Source: Petrimonas mucosa
GTDB lineage: Bacteria > Bacteroidota > Bacteroidia > Bacteroidales > Dysgonomonadaceae
Length of the DNA stretch: 64,000 nucleotides
Direction of reading: 5' to 3'
Assembly: GCF_900095795.1 (NCBI RefSeq)
Contig: NZ_LT608328.1
Span: forward strand, 3,589,001-3,653,000
Both the position numbers and the translations under genes were made by a program. This document shows, one piece after another, positions 18,334-27,875 of this stretch. Each line of letters starts with the position of its first letter. Position 1 is the first letter of the stretch. The notes under the pieces were generated by a model, which had not been told where the DNA came from, did no database searches, and saw only the letters and a list, made by a program, of their open reading frames with translations.

Positions 18334-20889
18334 CTATTCAAGCCATACATCGCCGATCTCAATAATAGCTTTCTCATTCTTCCGGCCATCGAATGAGATC
18401 TCCAGTAGTTCAATATCCTCAGGCCGGAAAGGGATAGGCACGACGGGGTCAAAATATTTTTTCAGAAACACCGGATAAGGGTGCGGTAACAACGCCGTGG
18501 CTGTCTGCTGCAATTCCGACAGGGGAATACGGTATACGGATTTTTCATTTACGGCTATTTTAGCGGCATACGTATAACCGGTATTCGTAACAAAACCGAT
18601 GTTAAGGCTGTCAGGGGCATTCTGTAGTGACACGCAAAGGGTGTTACTTTTACCCAGGCGTTTTGTACGTAAAGCAATTTCCTCCTTTACATAGCTGCGT
18701 AGGAAGAAACGGGGATTCTCATCATCCGATTCGCATATAAAACGTTGCACAGGTCTCGTTTCCGGGCAGGTATCGATCAGTTCGCGGTGTACACGGCTCC
18801 ATTCAGGCATGGTATATGTTTCTATCCGGCTGTTCTCACGAGTCGCACTATAAAGGGATATCGCACTTGTTTCATTAACAACCCTGGTTTCCCAATACAT
18901 AGGCGAGGCATAATCCCAATCGAGCGGAGTCCCGGATATTCCGGCCGGGAAAGTGGTTGGGTTACCGTCCCGTGAAACAATGATAGTATACCTGAATTTA
19001 CCTTGTGTGACAACTTCTCCGGGTATGATGGCCCGGTAAGTGTAGCCGTGTATCCTTTCCATGGGATAACGGGGATTGTTATCGCTCCAGAATGAGATAC
19101 GGTCGGTGTATATCCATACCGAGTCGGGAAATGCCGACCCGGCGATCTGTGCTTCGATCACCAGGGGTTTGCCGCTTTCGGTAACAGCCGCGGCCTGATG
19201 GAATACAGTGTAGGTCTGTGCGCGGGGTTGTGGCGCGACATATTCCCCTAACCTGATGTTGTTCCATGGGGTATCGGCATCCCACTGTAGCAAGGAGACA
19301 TACCCTTGGCGTTGAAGGATATATACACCCGGACCGAGAGCGGGAATAACACCGCCCACAGCCTGGGTACTGTACCGGTTCCCTTCGTTGATCCCCCTGA
19401 TTTCAAAATCATCCTGCAACGCAGGCAGGCGGAGCGTCATATCCCAATTGTTCCATGCAATGGTCACCACTTCTTTGTGAAGCGACGGTTTGGCAAACGG
19501 ATCGCTTACCGGCACGGCGTCGGGCATTACTTCAAGCCGCCACACACCCTCTTCCAACCGGTCGATAAAATAAGCGCCTGTCCCTTCGTATTGTACGATG
19601 GGCGAGTTTCCGTATCCGGCTATCGATTTCAACGTTACGGCGTCAACAGGCGGGGTGGAGGTATGGTTGGAATAAAAGTATTTCTCTTTCGTATTCATCA
19701 TACTCATATCCTGAGAATAGCTTACTGTAAAACCTGCGAAAAGCGTATCGGCAGGGTACGTGCCGTAGGATTGACCGCGTGGAACGGAATAAGCCACTTC
19801 AGCGGCAATTTTCATACTGATAGCTTTCTGTGGGGTATACGCCAGATTAAGGAAATGCGTTTGATACTCGGTATTGGCCCATGCCATATCCATTGGGTCA
19901 TAGGCGAACTGCGTGATCCACTGGAAGCCGGCAGTACGGAATGTCCGGGCCATGGCAGGATGCATATAGGAATACATGATATCGGCCGGATCATATTCAT
20001 ACACCAGCCGGGCCTTGTTCTCAAAGCCTTTTACATGGCTGAAGGGAATATGGTAATCATCTACATACGGCAGAAAATTACCCTTCCGGGCATATCCCGA
20101 CACCAATCCGACAGGATACCACTGATAGGTGGTTCCCTGTATGCCGGTGGCATAGTATGCTTCAATCTGCTGCATGTTATGACTCACGTTGTAAAACAGG
20201 GGTTTACGGTTCCCGGTTTTGCGCAACGCGGCGAGCATACGGTTGATGTAATCACGGGTTTGTTGTTGTGTTCCTGTATGGCAGGGCTCATTATTGATCT
20301 CAAACCCGACCACCGACGGGTCGTCCTTGTATGCTTTCCCGGTGTACGGATTGACATGCATGGCCAGCGAAGCGATATAGCGTTCCTGTGCCCGGATGGC
20401 TTCGGGATTAGTATGGATCTCGCACTTATCATACGCATACGAAAAACCACCGGTCGGTTGGTTCCTTTCCGGGTATCCGTTGCCGAAATTGGTCATGGCC
20501 GTGAGTATAATATGGATATCCCGTTCCTTGAGTTTATAGATAAGCCAATCCAACAGGTCGAGATGATCGTTCTCTATCAGGTTCCCATTGATATCGGATA
20601 TCTCCACATCCCAGATATGAATGCGATAAGCATTGAATCCCAGCCGGGCGAAATGATAGACATCCCTGTCGATCGCCGCTTTACGATCCACGTTCAGGTA
20701 TCCCATTGCCCGGTAAGCATGGGCAAACGGAAGCGTATAATTAACTCCAAAGAAAGAGGCTTCCTCCCGGGTATCTTCCCAGCGCATGACACCTTTTTTG
20801 TCAACATATATGGAGGGGACTTCTTTTGCTGGCGTTGCAGGAAAAAAGATTACGAAACAGAAAATAAGGGTCAAAATTCGTCTTTGCAT
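18334..20889 (-). CDS. Clan GH-A glycoside hydrolase of the PUL, possibly GH147-like
   Basis: An 851-residue exported enzyme (signal peptide ending PATPAK). The N-terminal TIM barrel has FFGVNYTLPF, YRIHIWD, and the acid/base E201 in FEINNEPCH, which is the clan GH-A strand-4 motif. C-terminal beta domains follow, the last resembling a carbohydrate-binding fold. It lies between the regulator and susC in a galactan-type PUL, so a beta-galactosidase or accessory galactan hydrolase is likely. Assignment to GH147, known from galactan PULs, is from memory of similar loci and is not proven here. Confidence 0.7.
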   Translation of the reverse strand: MQRRILTLIFCFVIFFPATPAKEVPSIYVDKKGVMRWEDTREEASFFGVNYTLPFAHAYRAMGYLNVDRKAAIDRDVYHFARLGFNAYRIHIWDVEISDINGNLIENDHLDLLDWLIYKLKERDIHIILTAMTNFGNGYPERNQPTGGFSYAYDKCEIHTNPEAIRAQERYIASLAMHVNPYTGKAYKDDPSVVGFEINNEPCHTGTQQQTRDYINRMLAALRKTGNRKPLFYNVSHNMQQIEAYYATGIQGTTYQWYPVGLVSGYARKGNFLPYVDDYHIPFSHVKGFENKARLVYEYDPADIMYSYMHPAMARTFRTAGFQWITQFAYDPMDMAWANTEYQTHFLNLAYTPQKAISMKIAAEVAYSVPRGQSYGTYPADTLFAGFTVSYSQDMSMMNTKEKYFYSNHTSTPPVDAVTLKSIAGYGNSPIVQYEGTGAYFIDRLEEGVWRLEVMPDAVPVSDPFAKPSLHKEVVTIAWNNWDMTLRLPALQDDFEIRGINEGNRYSTQAVGGVIPALGPGVYILQRQGYVSLLQWDADTPWNNIRLGEYVAPQPRAQTYTVFHQAAAVTESGKPLVIEAQIAGSAFPDSVWIYTDRISFWSDNNPRYPMERIHGYTYRAIIPGEVVTQGKFRYTIIVSRDGNPTTFPAGISGTPLDWDYASPMYWETRVVNETSAISLYSATRENSRIETYTMPEWSRVHRELIDTCPETRPVQRFICESDDENPRFFLRSYVKEEIALRTKRLGKSNTLCVSLQNAPDSLNIGFVTNTGYTYAAKIAVNEKSVYRIPLSELQQTATALLPHPYPVFLKKYFDPVVPIPFRPEDIELLEISFDGRKNEKAIIEIGDVWLE

Positions 20890-21006
20890 ATGTATTGCCT
20901 TTTAGTAACAATGATGAAGGCAAAAATAGGTATGTATAAAGAAGGTTAAAAGCACATCCCGGACATAAATGGATAGATTTCGGACATGGCCCGGCATCCT
21001 GTCCGA

Positions 21007-24000
21007 TCAGTTACCAGCGTGTTCTTCCATAAACTGCCGCGGCGTCTTCCCAAACTCCGCCTGGAAGCATTTAGAGAAATAAGAGTGATTGGAATATCCC
21101 ACCATATACATCACTTCGGCCACCGTGAATTTTTTCTGACGGAGCAGCATGGCTGCTTTTTTCATCCTGATGGATTTGATATATTCCACAGGCGACATAC
21201 CGGTGAGTTGCTTTGTTTTGCGATAGATCTGCTTACTGTTTATTCCTGATAGTTCACTGAGCCTGTTTACATTCAGCTCTGAATCGGAAACATGGTCCTC
21301 GATAATCCGTATGAGTTTCGACAGGAATTTCTCGTCATACGATACCGCCTCGATGGCCCTGGGCTCCGAAATAATCTCCATACGTGCTTTGGCTTCCATC
21401 TGCTGTTTACGGAGAAGTAGTTGCTCCACCCGCGAAAGTAGTATCTCCGGCTCGAAAGGCTTTCCTATAAAAGCATCGATATGGAGGTGAATACTTTCGA
21501 GTTCCGTTTCTTTATCGTTTTTGGCGGTGAGCAGAATGATCGGAATGGTCGATGTGGGAATATGTCTCTTAATCCGCTGACACATTTCCAGGCCGTTCAT
21601 TACAGGCATCATCACATCCGCAATAATGAGATCAGGTTGGAGTTCGAAACAAAGTTCTACCCCTGCCTTACCATTTTCGGCCACTTTACAACGGTACCGG
21701 GGTTGTAATGTTTCACAGATAAATCCGGTAATATCGGCATTATCGTCCACTACAAGGATCAATGGTTTATCTCCCGAACCAATCCGGGTCTCCTCCTGAG
21801 GAAGAGCTTCTGGCAATGTCTGGCGGGACGGTAATGGAAGTATCAACGTGATTGATGTACCCCGGCCTTCTTCCGAAACCACACGGATTTTCCCCCCGTG
21901 CAACTCGGTATAACTCTTTACCAGATAAAGTCCGATACCGGTACCTTCCCTCTTTCCCAATGTACCGGATGACTGGAAAAAGCGTTGGAATATGTATGGA
22001 AGATCTTTTTCGGGAATCCCTATTCCGTTATCGGATACTGTAATCTCCAATTCTCCGGTAGTATCGGAAGCATGTATAGAGAGGCTTATTTCACCCCCTT
22101 CGGAAGTATATTTGAAAGCGTTTGACAACAGATTCCCAAGGATCGACTCGAATTTAAGCACATCAATATCCAGATAAAGTTCCGGCAGATTACTTTCGAA
22201 AAGAAGAGCGACTTGTTTCTCTTTGGTTATCTCCTCCTCATACACGGCCAAAAGACTCCTGGCAAAAGAGATAAACTCTACTTTCGAGAGGATCAGGACA
22301 GATCCGGCGTTATCATCTATCCTGTTAAAATCCAGCACCTGATGTATCAGCGAATTCAATTTCCGGGCATTGCGTTGCACTATCTCCAGTTGCTTCTTCT
22401 CCGACGGGTTTTTCACCTCGAGGAGTAGTTTACTGACCGGAGCGACAATTAGGCTCAAAGGCGTTTTAAAATCGTGGGATATGTGCGTGAAGAAATCTAT
22501 TTTCGACTGTGATTGTTCCAGTATTTTCTCTTTTTCAAGACGCTCGAATTTCAGGCGGTTTCTTACTCTGAAAAAATTGATTATCCAGAAAATAAAGGTT
22601 AGCGTCAAAAGTATATAAACCGCTTTAGCCCATGCGGTATAGTACCAGGGAGGATTGATACGGATATCGATTGTATAAGGTTGATCCGACGGTTTTCCAT
22701 ACGGGTCAGGTCCACTGATCAAAAGCTGATAGCTCCCATATTTCAGGTTATGATAGGTGATCCTGTTGGTATTTTGTTTCAGCAGATTCCAATCCTGGTC
22801 TACCGACGTCAATTTATACATAAATTTGGGTTTCTCTTCCAGCGAATAGGACAAGTCGGATATTTCGAATGAAAGGTTATTCTGTGTATGTCCGAATATA
22901 AATTTTCGTGCATAACGGATGCCGTTTTCACTGATTCCGTCTTCGGGTGTTACCAGACGGTTATTGACATACAGGGCTGTAATCGTTATCGGACGTTCCA
23001 CCTTGTGCATTCTGGCAATTTCGGGAGAGGTAATCACCAAACCGTCAACACCGCCCATATAGACCAACCGGTCCCCGGGGTCATAATACAGACTTGTAAA
23101 AGCCTTATCCATCACATGGAAGTGACGTGCATCCATCGTCTCTTTGTGGACAGTCCACAAACCATCAGTAGTAGATACCCATATATCCTGTTCCACTTCG
23201 ATCATTGATAATATTTCGCTTTGTCCTAAATTTTCCAGTAAAACGATATCCGGTTTCACACTTCCCGGCATAAAACGCATCACTCCACGACGAAATCCGG
23301 CCCAGATAACTCCCGAACCATCACATAGAATATAGTTAAGGCTGTTACTGCCTGGAATATCGTCAACCGGGATCCGGGTAATCCTGCGGGTACGGGTATT
23401 GATTTTTGTCACTCCGTTATTGTACAGTAACATCCAGATATTCCCTTCATGATCGGGAATCAGTTGATTGACAAACATGCCCGGCAATCCGTTGTCTACA
23501 GAGTAATGGTAGTCGGCTACGTAACTTTTTCCTCCATAGGCTTTCATCAATTTTTGTTTGTCGACGACAAATATACCGCCCAGGAAACTGGCGATCCACA
23601 GATAACCGTCGTTGTCTTCAAACAGGTAATAGGCCCAGTTACAATTATATGTTCCGGTACTGTCTACTATATTGTAATGGACAAATTGTTCCGTCGCATA
23701 GTCGTATCGATTGATACTGCCGTCCGTGGCGATCCATAGGTTCCGGTCCTTATCCTCATAAATATTCCGTACACGGTTATGCGACAGCGGAGCGCGTCTG
23801 TTTCCCATTTTATACCAGATTGCCCGGGCATCCTGTCCGGAAACAGACCGGGAACGGATCAACCCGTTAGTACCTCCAAACCAGTAATATCCGTGGGAAT
23901 CTTTAAAAAGAGAATAAAAGTGATTGCCCTCTCCCGTACCGGTGATCTGTGAAATCGGCACATACTGGAAACCATTATTGAAACGGGAGAGCGAAATACC

Positions 24001-24942
24001 GTAATCTGTTCCTAACCAAATGTTTTTTTCCTTGTCTGTAAAAATGGTCCATACGATATTATTTGATAACGAAGAACTGTTACGGGAATCGTGGACCACA
24101 TGCTGAAACTCTCCTTCCGCCTGATAGATATAAAGTCCGTTATCCGTTCCCGCCAACAAATTTTGTTGTTGATCCAACGCCAATGTTTTGACCGAATTTT
24201 CATGGAAGAAGGTTAATTGCCCCACTTTCTTCGATGAAGGGTCATACCTGAACAGATTCCCTTCCGTACCGATCCAGATACAATTCCTCACGGTATCTTC
24301 CAACAATGAGTTTACGAACAGATTACTTTTATTGACGGCACCGGGAAGGGAAATGGTTTCGAAAGTATTCTTTTCCGGCAGATAACATGACAGTCCGTCG
24401 TAGGTTCCGATATATATGCGATCATCCGTCGAATGGATAAGAGAGTAGATCGTTTCATGTGTCAGGCCTTTGTGTGTAGTTCTATTGATCCTCTCCAAAC
24501 GCTCCGATTCGAAATCATAGGTATACAATCCGTTAAGCGTACCGATCCATAACACCTTATCACGGCATACCATTGCACGGATATCCGTAGGGAAGGTGAT
24601 GCCAGGGTTCTCATATCTGTCCGTACGATAGTTATAGATCAGTAATCCGTTATCCGATCCAAGGTACAGGTAGTTTTCCCCAACGGTCATTCCACAATAG
24701 ATCCAGCTATTACTCCGTTCCCCGTAGGAAAAATGAGGTTGCACTGAATACCCGTCGTAACTAAACAACCCCTTATCCGTACCTATCCATATCATTCCCT
24801 GCCGGTCCTGAATAAAACTGTTCACGACAGACGCCTCGGACCCTAAATGGATATTCTCGAAAATCTGATAATTGATGTTCTGACCGAAAGCCGGCACATA
24901 GGAACATATCGTAAGAAAAAGATATATAGATCGTCGTAACAT
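21007..24942 (-). CDS. Hybrid two-component system regulator (HTCS) of the PUL
   Basis: A 1,311-residue one-protein signalling system. From the N-terminus it has a signal peptide, two seven-bladed propellers built of Reg_prop repeats (for example IWIGTDKGLFSYD), a Y_Y_Y domain (about 690-760), one membrane helix (about 770-790), a histidine kinase with H823 in ISHDFKTP, an ATPase domain (DNGIGIPEKDLPYIFQRFF), a receiver with D1109 in IADVMMPVMNG, and an AraC DNA-binding domain at the end. The periplasmic part senses an oligosaccharide and the AraC part activates the PUL. Only 15 bp separate it from the upstream radical SAM gene, leaving little room for its own promoter. Confidence 0.96.
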   Translation of the reverse strand: MLRRSIYLFLTICSYVPAFGQNINYQIFENIHLGSEASVVNSFIQDRQGMIWIGTDKGLFSYDGYSVQPHFSYGERSNSWIYCGMTVGENYLYLGSDNGLLIYNYRTDRYENPGITFPTDIRAMVCRDKVLWIGTLNGLYTYDFESERLERINRTTHKGLTHETIYSLIHSTDDRIYIGTYDGLSCYLPEKNTFETISLPGAVNKSNLFVNSLLEDTVRNCIWIGTEGNLFRYDPSSKKVGQLTFFHENSVKTLALDQQQNLLAGTDNGLYIYQAEGEFQHVVHDSRNSSSLSNNIVWTIFTDKEKNIWLGTDYGISLSRFNNGFQYVPISQITGTGEGNHFYSLFKDSHGYYWFGGTNGLIRSRSVSGQDARAIWYKMGNRRAPLSHNRVRNIYEDKDRNLWIATDGSINRYDYATEQFVHYNIVDSTGTYNCNWAYYLFEDNDGYLWIASFLGGIFVVDKQKLMKAYGGKSYVADYHYSVDNGLPGMFVNQLIPDHEGNIWMLLYNNGVTKINTRTRRITRIPVDDIPGSNSLNYILCDGSGVIWAGFRRGVMRFMPGSVKPDIVLLENLGQSEILSMIEVEQDIWVSTTDGLWTVHKETMDARHFHVMDKAFTSLYYDPGDRLVYMGGVDGLVITSPEIARMHKVERPITITALYVNNRLVTPEDGISENGIRYARKFIFGHTQNNLSFEISDLSYSLEEKPKFMYKLTSVDQDWNLLKQNTNRITYHNLKYGSYQLLISGPDPYGKPSDQPYTIDIRINPPWYYTAWAKAVYILLTLTFIFWIINFFRVRNRLKFERLEKEKILEQSQSKIDFFTHISHDFKTPLSLIVAPVSKLLLEVKNPSEKKQLEIVQRNARKLNSLIHQVLDFNRIDDNAGSVLILSKVEFISFARSLLAVYEEEITKEKQVALLFESNLPELYLDIDVLKFESILGNLLSNAFKYTSEGGEISLSIHASDTTGELEITVSDNGIGIPEKDLPYIFQRFFQSSGTLGKREGTGIGLYLVKSYTELHGGKIRVVSEEGRGTSITLILPLPSRQTLPEALPQEETRIGSGDKPLILVVDDNADITGFICETLQPRYRCKVAENGKAGVELCFELQPDLIIADVMMPVMNGLEMCQRIKRHIPTSTIPIILLTAKNDKETELESIHLHIDAFIGKPFEPEILLSRVEQLLLRKQQMEAKARMEIISEPRAIEAVSYDEKFLSKLIRIIEDHVSDSELNVNRLSELSGINSKQIYRKTKQLTGMSPVEYIKSIRMKKAAMLLRQKKFTVAEVMYMVGYSNHSYFSKCFQAEFGKTPRQFMEEHAGN

Positions 24943-24957
24943 ATGCTTTGACCCCTG

Positions 24958-26220
24958 CTATTCCCCCCAATCGATTGAATATTGCAACAGTTCTGCCGCT
25001 GCTTTCTTCTGCTTTTGTGAAATCTGACGACGTACATACTGGGGCGTGAGTTCATTGACGGTCTGCATGGGTAGTTCACGACACACAATAAAATACCGGG
25101 CACGCTTCATCACTACACCTATCTTCTTAAGTTGTTCGGAACTTAGCCTGCCATATCGTCGCGAAGTGACGATCAGTTTAGCCGACTTCACACCGATACC
25201 CGGCACACGAAGGATCATCTCGTAAGGTGCCGTGTTCACATCAATCGGGAAAAATTCGGGATGGCGTAGTGCCCATCCCATCTTCGGATCGACATCCAGA
25301 TCCAGATCGGGATGGGAGTCATCCACCAATTCGTTTGCCTTGAACTCATAGAACCGCATCAGCCAATCTGCCTGGTACAGCCGGTTCTCCCGTACCAATG
25401 GTGGTTTGGCCAGTGCGGGCAAGCGGATGTCCCCGGAATTTACCGGAATATAGCCCGAATAATAGACCCGCTTAAAAGAGGGACGTTTGTATAATGCCGA
25501 AGCTAACGAAAGTATCTGCTTATCGTTGTCGGGGGTAGCACCGATGATCACTTGGGTACTCTGCCCCGCCGGTACAAATTTGGGGGCCGAACGGAATTTT
25601 TTGCGGTCTTCCACGCTTTCCAACATCCCCTGCTGGATAAAACGCATGGGAGCAAAAACCGATTCGTAATCTTTGTCTGGGGCAAGCAGTTTCAGGTTCT
25701 GTTCTGACGGAATCTCGAGATTGACGCTCATCCTGTCGGCATAGACTCCCGCCTGGGCTACAAGTTCACGGCTCGCGCCGGGAATGCTTTTCATATGGAT
25801 ATAGCCGTTGAACCGGTGGGTTTCGCGCAACAGTTTCACCACACGCACCATCCGCTCCATCGTATAATCGGGGTTACGCATTACACCGGAACTGAGGAAA
25901 AGCCCTTCGATATAATTCCTCCGGTAGAACTCGATGGTCAGGTTGGCCAACTCATCGGCCGTGAAAGCAGTACGCACCACATCGTTGCTCCGCCGGTTGG
26001 AACAGTAGGCACAGTCGTAAATACAGTGGTTGGTGAGCAGTATCTTGAAGAGCGAGATACATCGACCGTCGGGCGTGAAACTGTGACAGATACCCCAGCC
26101 TGCAGCTGTACCTATGCCGCCCTTCACTCCTCCCCGCGATGTACCGCTCGATGCGCACGAGACGTCGTATTTGGCCGCGTCGGCAAGAATTTTCAGTTTT
26201 TCGAACGTCTTTTCATTCAT
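24958..26220 (-). CDS. TIGR03916-family radical SAM protein (putative DNA modification/repair)
   Basis: A 420-residue radical SAM enzyme. The iron-sulfur ligands are C66, C70 and C73 in NHCIYDCAYC, in the family's C-x3-C-x2-C spacing. A helix-hairpin-helix (EMILRVPGIGVKSAKLIV) near residue 345 suggests nucleic-acid binding. Members are normally encoded beside TIGR03915; a DNA lesion or base-modification role is suspected but undefined. In this window the partner is on the other side of the PUL. Confidence 0.92.
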   Translation of the reverse strand: MNEKTFEKLKILADAAKYDVSCASSGTSRGGVKGGIGTAAGWGICHSFTPDGRCISLFKILLTNHCIYDCAYCSNRRSNDVVRTAFTADELANLTIEFYRRNYIEGLFLSSGVMRNPDYTMERMVRVVKLLRETHRFNGYIHMKSIPGASRELVAQAGVYADRMSVNLEIPSEQNLKLLAPDKDYESVFAPMRFIQQGMLESVEDRKKFRSAPKFVPAGQSTQVIIGATPDNDKQILSLASALYKRPSFKRVYYSGYIPVNSGDIRLPALAKPPLVRENRLYQADWLMRFYEFKANELVDDSHPDLDLDVDPKMGWALRHPEFFPIDVNTAPYEMILRVPGIGVKSAKLIVTSRRYGRLSSEQLKKIGVVMKRARYFIVCRELPMQTVNELTPQYVRRQISQKQKKAAAELLQYSIDWGE

Positions 26221-26301
26221 ATCCGCTCAAGGATTATCCGTTACAAAGAAAGTAAATTGAATCGAATCGGACGAATCTGGAATCTTAAAAAATCGACTCC
26301 C

Positions 26302-26310
26302 GTTAATAAC
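26302..26310. repeat. Target-site duplication left of IS982 element
   Basis: The 9-mer gttaataac lies immediately left of the IS and again at 27341-27349 immediately right of it. The exact length is uncertain by one base, because the IS terminus and the repeat share bases. Confidence 0.8.
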
Positions 26311-27340
26311 GTGAGTTCGGGATAACATATTATCCCCAAATGGTTAATTGACTTGACTTTTCCACTTCAAATTTGATTGAAGGCTTTTTGGGAAAGAAAC
26401 AATATGCCACCAATGCAGCAATTATGTTCATGATGAAATTATGTGTGGAACGATGCCTTGAATGTTCTATCTGGCAGATATTCTTCAGTTCATCATTGAT
26501 GGACTCAATTACAGATCTTTTGCGTAAGAGAATCTTGTCGCGGAATGACATCAGGGAATTTTTCATATTTGAGCGTATACCGGTCACTAAATGAACTCCC
26601 TGGTCAAACAGCATCTCGAAGAGCTTTGTGCTGATGTAACCCTTGTCTGCATATAGTTTACCGAAAAGATCTTTGGTAAGAACATTGATTACGTCAGGGT
26701 TTCTATCGTCGACATTGCCTTTTGTGAGAGAGAAATTCAGCAATTCACCCTTTTCATTACAGACCAGATGAAGCTTGAATCCAAAAAACCAGCCCATCGT
26801 ACTTTTCCCTCTTTGTGCCAGATCCCTGAATACTTTATTCGAGTGGATACGCTTGTTATGACATACTTTGATTGGAGTGCTATCCACATATGTAATGCCT
26901 GTGCATTCACCAAATCCAAAGAGTTTGAGCAACAGCATGAAAGGTACAATCACCCTGGGTTGCAACTCGACAAAACGGTTGTAGGAAACGGCATTTGGAA
27001 AATAGCTCTTCATGTGCTTGCAAATATAAAACAGGTAATAATTCTTGAAATTATGAAAGGTTCCACAGTGGAAGCAGACCATCACGGCAATAATCTCGCT
27101 CTGGGACATTTGCGTTTTCCTGTTTCTCCTTTTCGTTATGTCACCTGCTTGAAGTTGGTGATTCCGGATTTCATTCTCATATTCTGCACAAAAATCGTCG
27201 GCAATACAAAATATTTCAATAACTTTGTCTGTTGTGATCATAGGGTTGATGTTTGTTATTTGTTTGATTATCAGCTATAAATATACAAATAATCTCCCTA
27301 TATCACAACTTTTTTTATGATTTTCTTATCCCGAACTCAC
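26311..27340 (-). mobile_element. Insertion sequence of the IS982 family, apparently intact
   Basis: A 1,030-bp element with a perfect 15-bp terminal inverted repeat (gtgagttcgggataa, inverted at 27326-27340), one full-length transposase and flanking 9-bp direct repeats. It sits in the gap upstream of the radical SAM gene, about 90 bp before that gene's start, and may have moved its promoter. Confidence 0.9.
26330..27241 (-). CDS. IS982-family transposase
   Basis: 303 residues with a DDE catalytic core: first Asp in TYVDSTPIKVC, second Asp in KLYADKGYIS, and Glu in KRSVIESINDELKN. KRIHSNKVF, FFGFKLHLV and SLTKGNVDDR are typical of IS982 transposases. The frame is uninterrupted and fills the element, so the copy is probably functional. 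Confidence 0.95.
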   Translation of the reverse strand: MITTDKVIEIFCIADDFCAEYENEIRNHQLQAGDITKRRNRKTQMSQSEIIAVMVCFHCGTFHNFKNYYLFYICKHMKSYFPNAVSYNRFVELQPRVIVPFMLLLKLFGFGECTGITYVDSTPIKVCHNKRIHSNKVFRDLAQRGKSTMGWFFGFKLHLVCNEKGELLNFSLTKGNVDDRNPDVINVLTKDLFGKLYADKGYISTKLFEMLFDQGVHLVTGIRSNMKNSLMSFRDKILLRKRSVIESINDELKNICQIEHSRHRSTHNFIMNIIAALVAYCFFPKKPSIKFEVEKSSQLTIWG

Positions 27341-27349
27341 GTTAATAAC
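27341..27349. repeat. Target-site duplication right of IS982 element
   Basis: Second copy of gttaataac; pairs with 26302-26310. Confidence 0.8.
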
Positions 27350-27401
27350 TTGTCAATATTCTGATTTACAATCAAAAGATTATTCATATTAAAAAAATAT
27401 A

Positions 27402-27409
27402 TATTTTTG
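27402..27409 (+). promoter_or_regulatory. Possible -7 box for the DUF6249/sigma operon
   Basis: TATTTTTG matches TAnnTTTG and lies 67 bp before the DUF6249 start. I see no convincing -33 element, and the region is AT-rich, so chance is possible. Confidence 0.35.
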
Positions 27410-27476
27410 TAACCAAATCTTGTTTCCCGCTGTCTTATGGAGGTAAACCAATTATTCATTTTTTAAATTTGCAATT

Positions 27477-27866
27477 ATGGAAGATTTAATCGGCGTTATC
27501 GCAATTCTTTGCACCATCGGCTTACCCATAGGTTTCGGAATGTATCTGGGGTTAACCTCCATCCGGGCGGAACACAAGGAGAGGATGGATCTTATCCGGC
27601 AGGGGATAATTCCTCCGGAACGGATGAAAAAGAAAGCCAATCCCAACCGGATGGTCTCACTCAGGAACGGAATCGTGCTTATTTCACTGGGAATTGGAGT
27701 GATCGTAGGTTTTCTCAGTTCTGAAAACCTAGCTATAGGACAGGATAACGGGTTCTGGATTATCGGCGCAAGCATCGTTTTCTTTCTTGGATTGGGATAC
27801 CTCTGCTATTTCCTCGTAACGCAAAAGATCGGGGATACCCAGCAGAAAGATACAGACCAGGAATAA
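27477..27866 (+). CDS. DUF6249 membrane protein
   Basis: 129 residues with an N-terminal membrane helix (IGVIAILCTIGLPIGFGMYL), a positively charged cytoplasmic segment (EHKERMDLIRQGIIPPERMKKK), then two closely spaced membrane helices (VLISLGIGVIVGFL and FWIIGASIVFFLGLGYLCYF). The charged motif with Gly-Ile-Pro is typical of DUF6249, a family of unknown function often found beside an ECF sigma factor, as here. Only 9 bp separate it from the sigma gene. Confidence 0.8.
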   Translation: MEDLIGVIAILCTIGLPIGFGMYLGLTSIRAEHKERMDLIRQGIIPPERMKKKANPNRMVSLRNGIVLISLGIGVIVGFLSSENLAIGQDNGFWIIGASIVFFLGLGYLCYFLVTQKIGDTQQKDTDQE

Positions 27867-27875
27867 TTCACTGCG

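Noticed and set aside
19306-20949. 547-codon plus-strand open frame
   Set aside because: Antisense to the clan GH-A hydrolase with signal peptide and catalytic motif.
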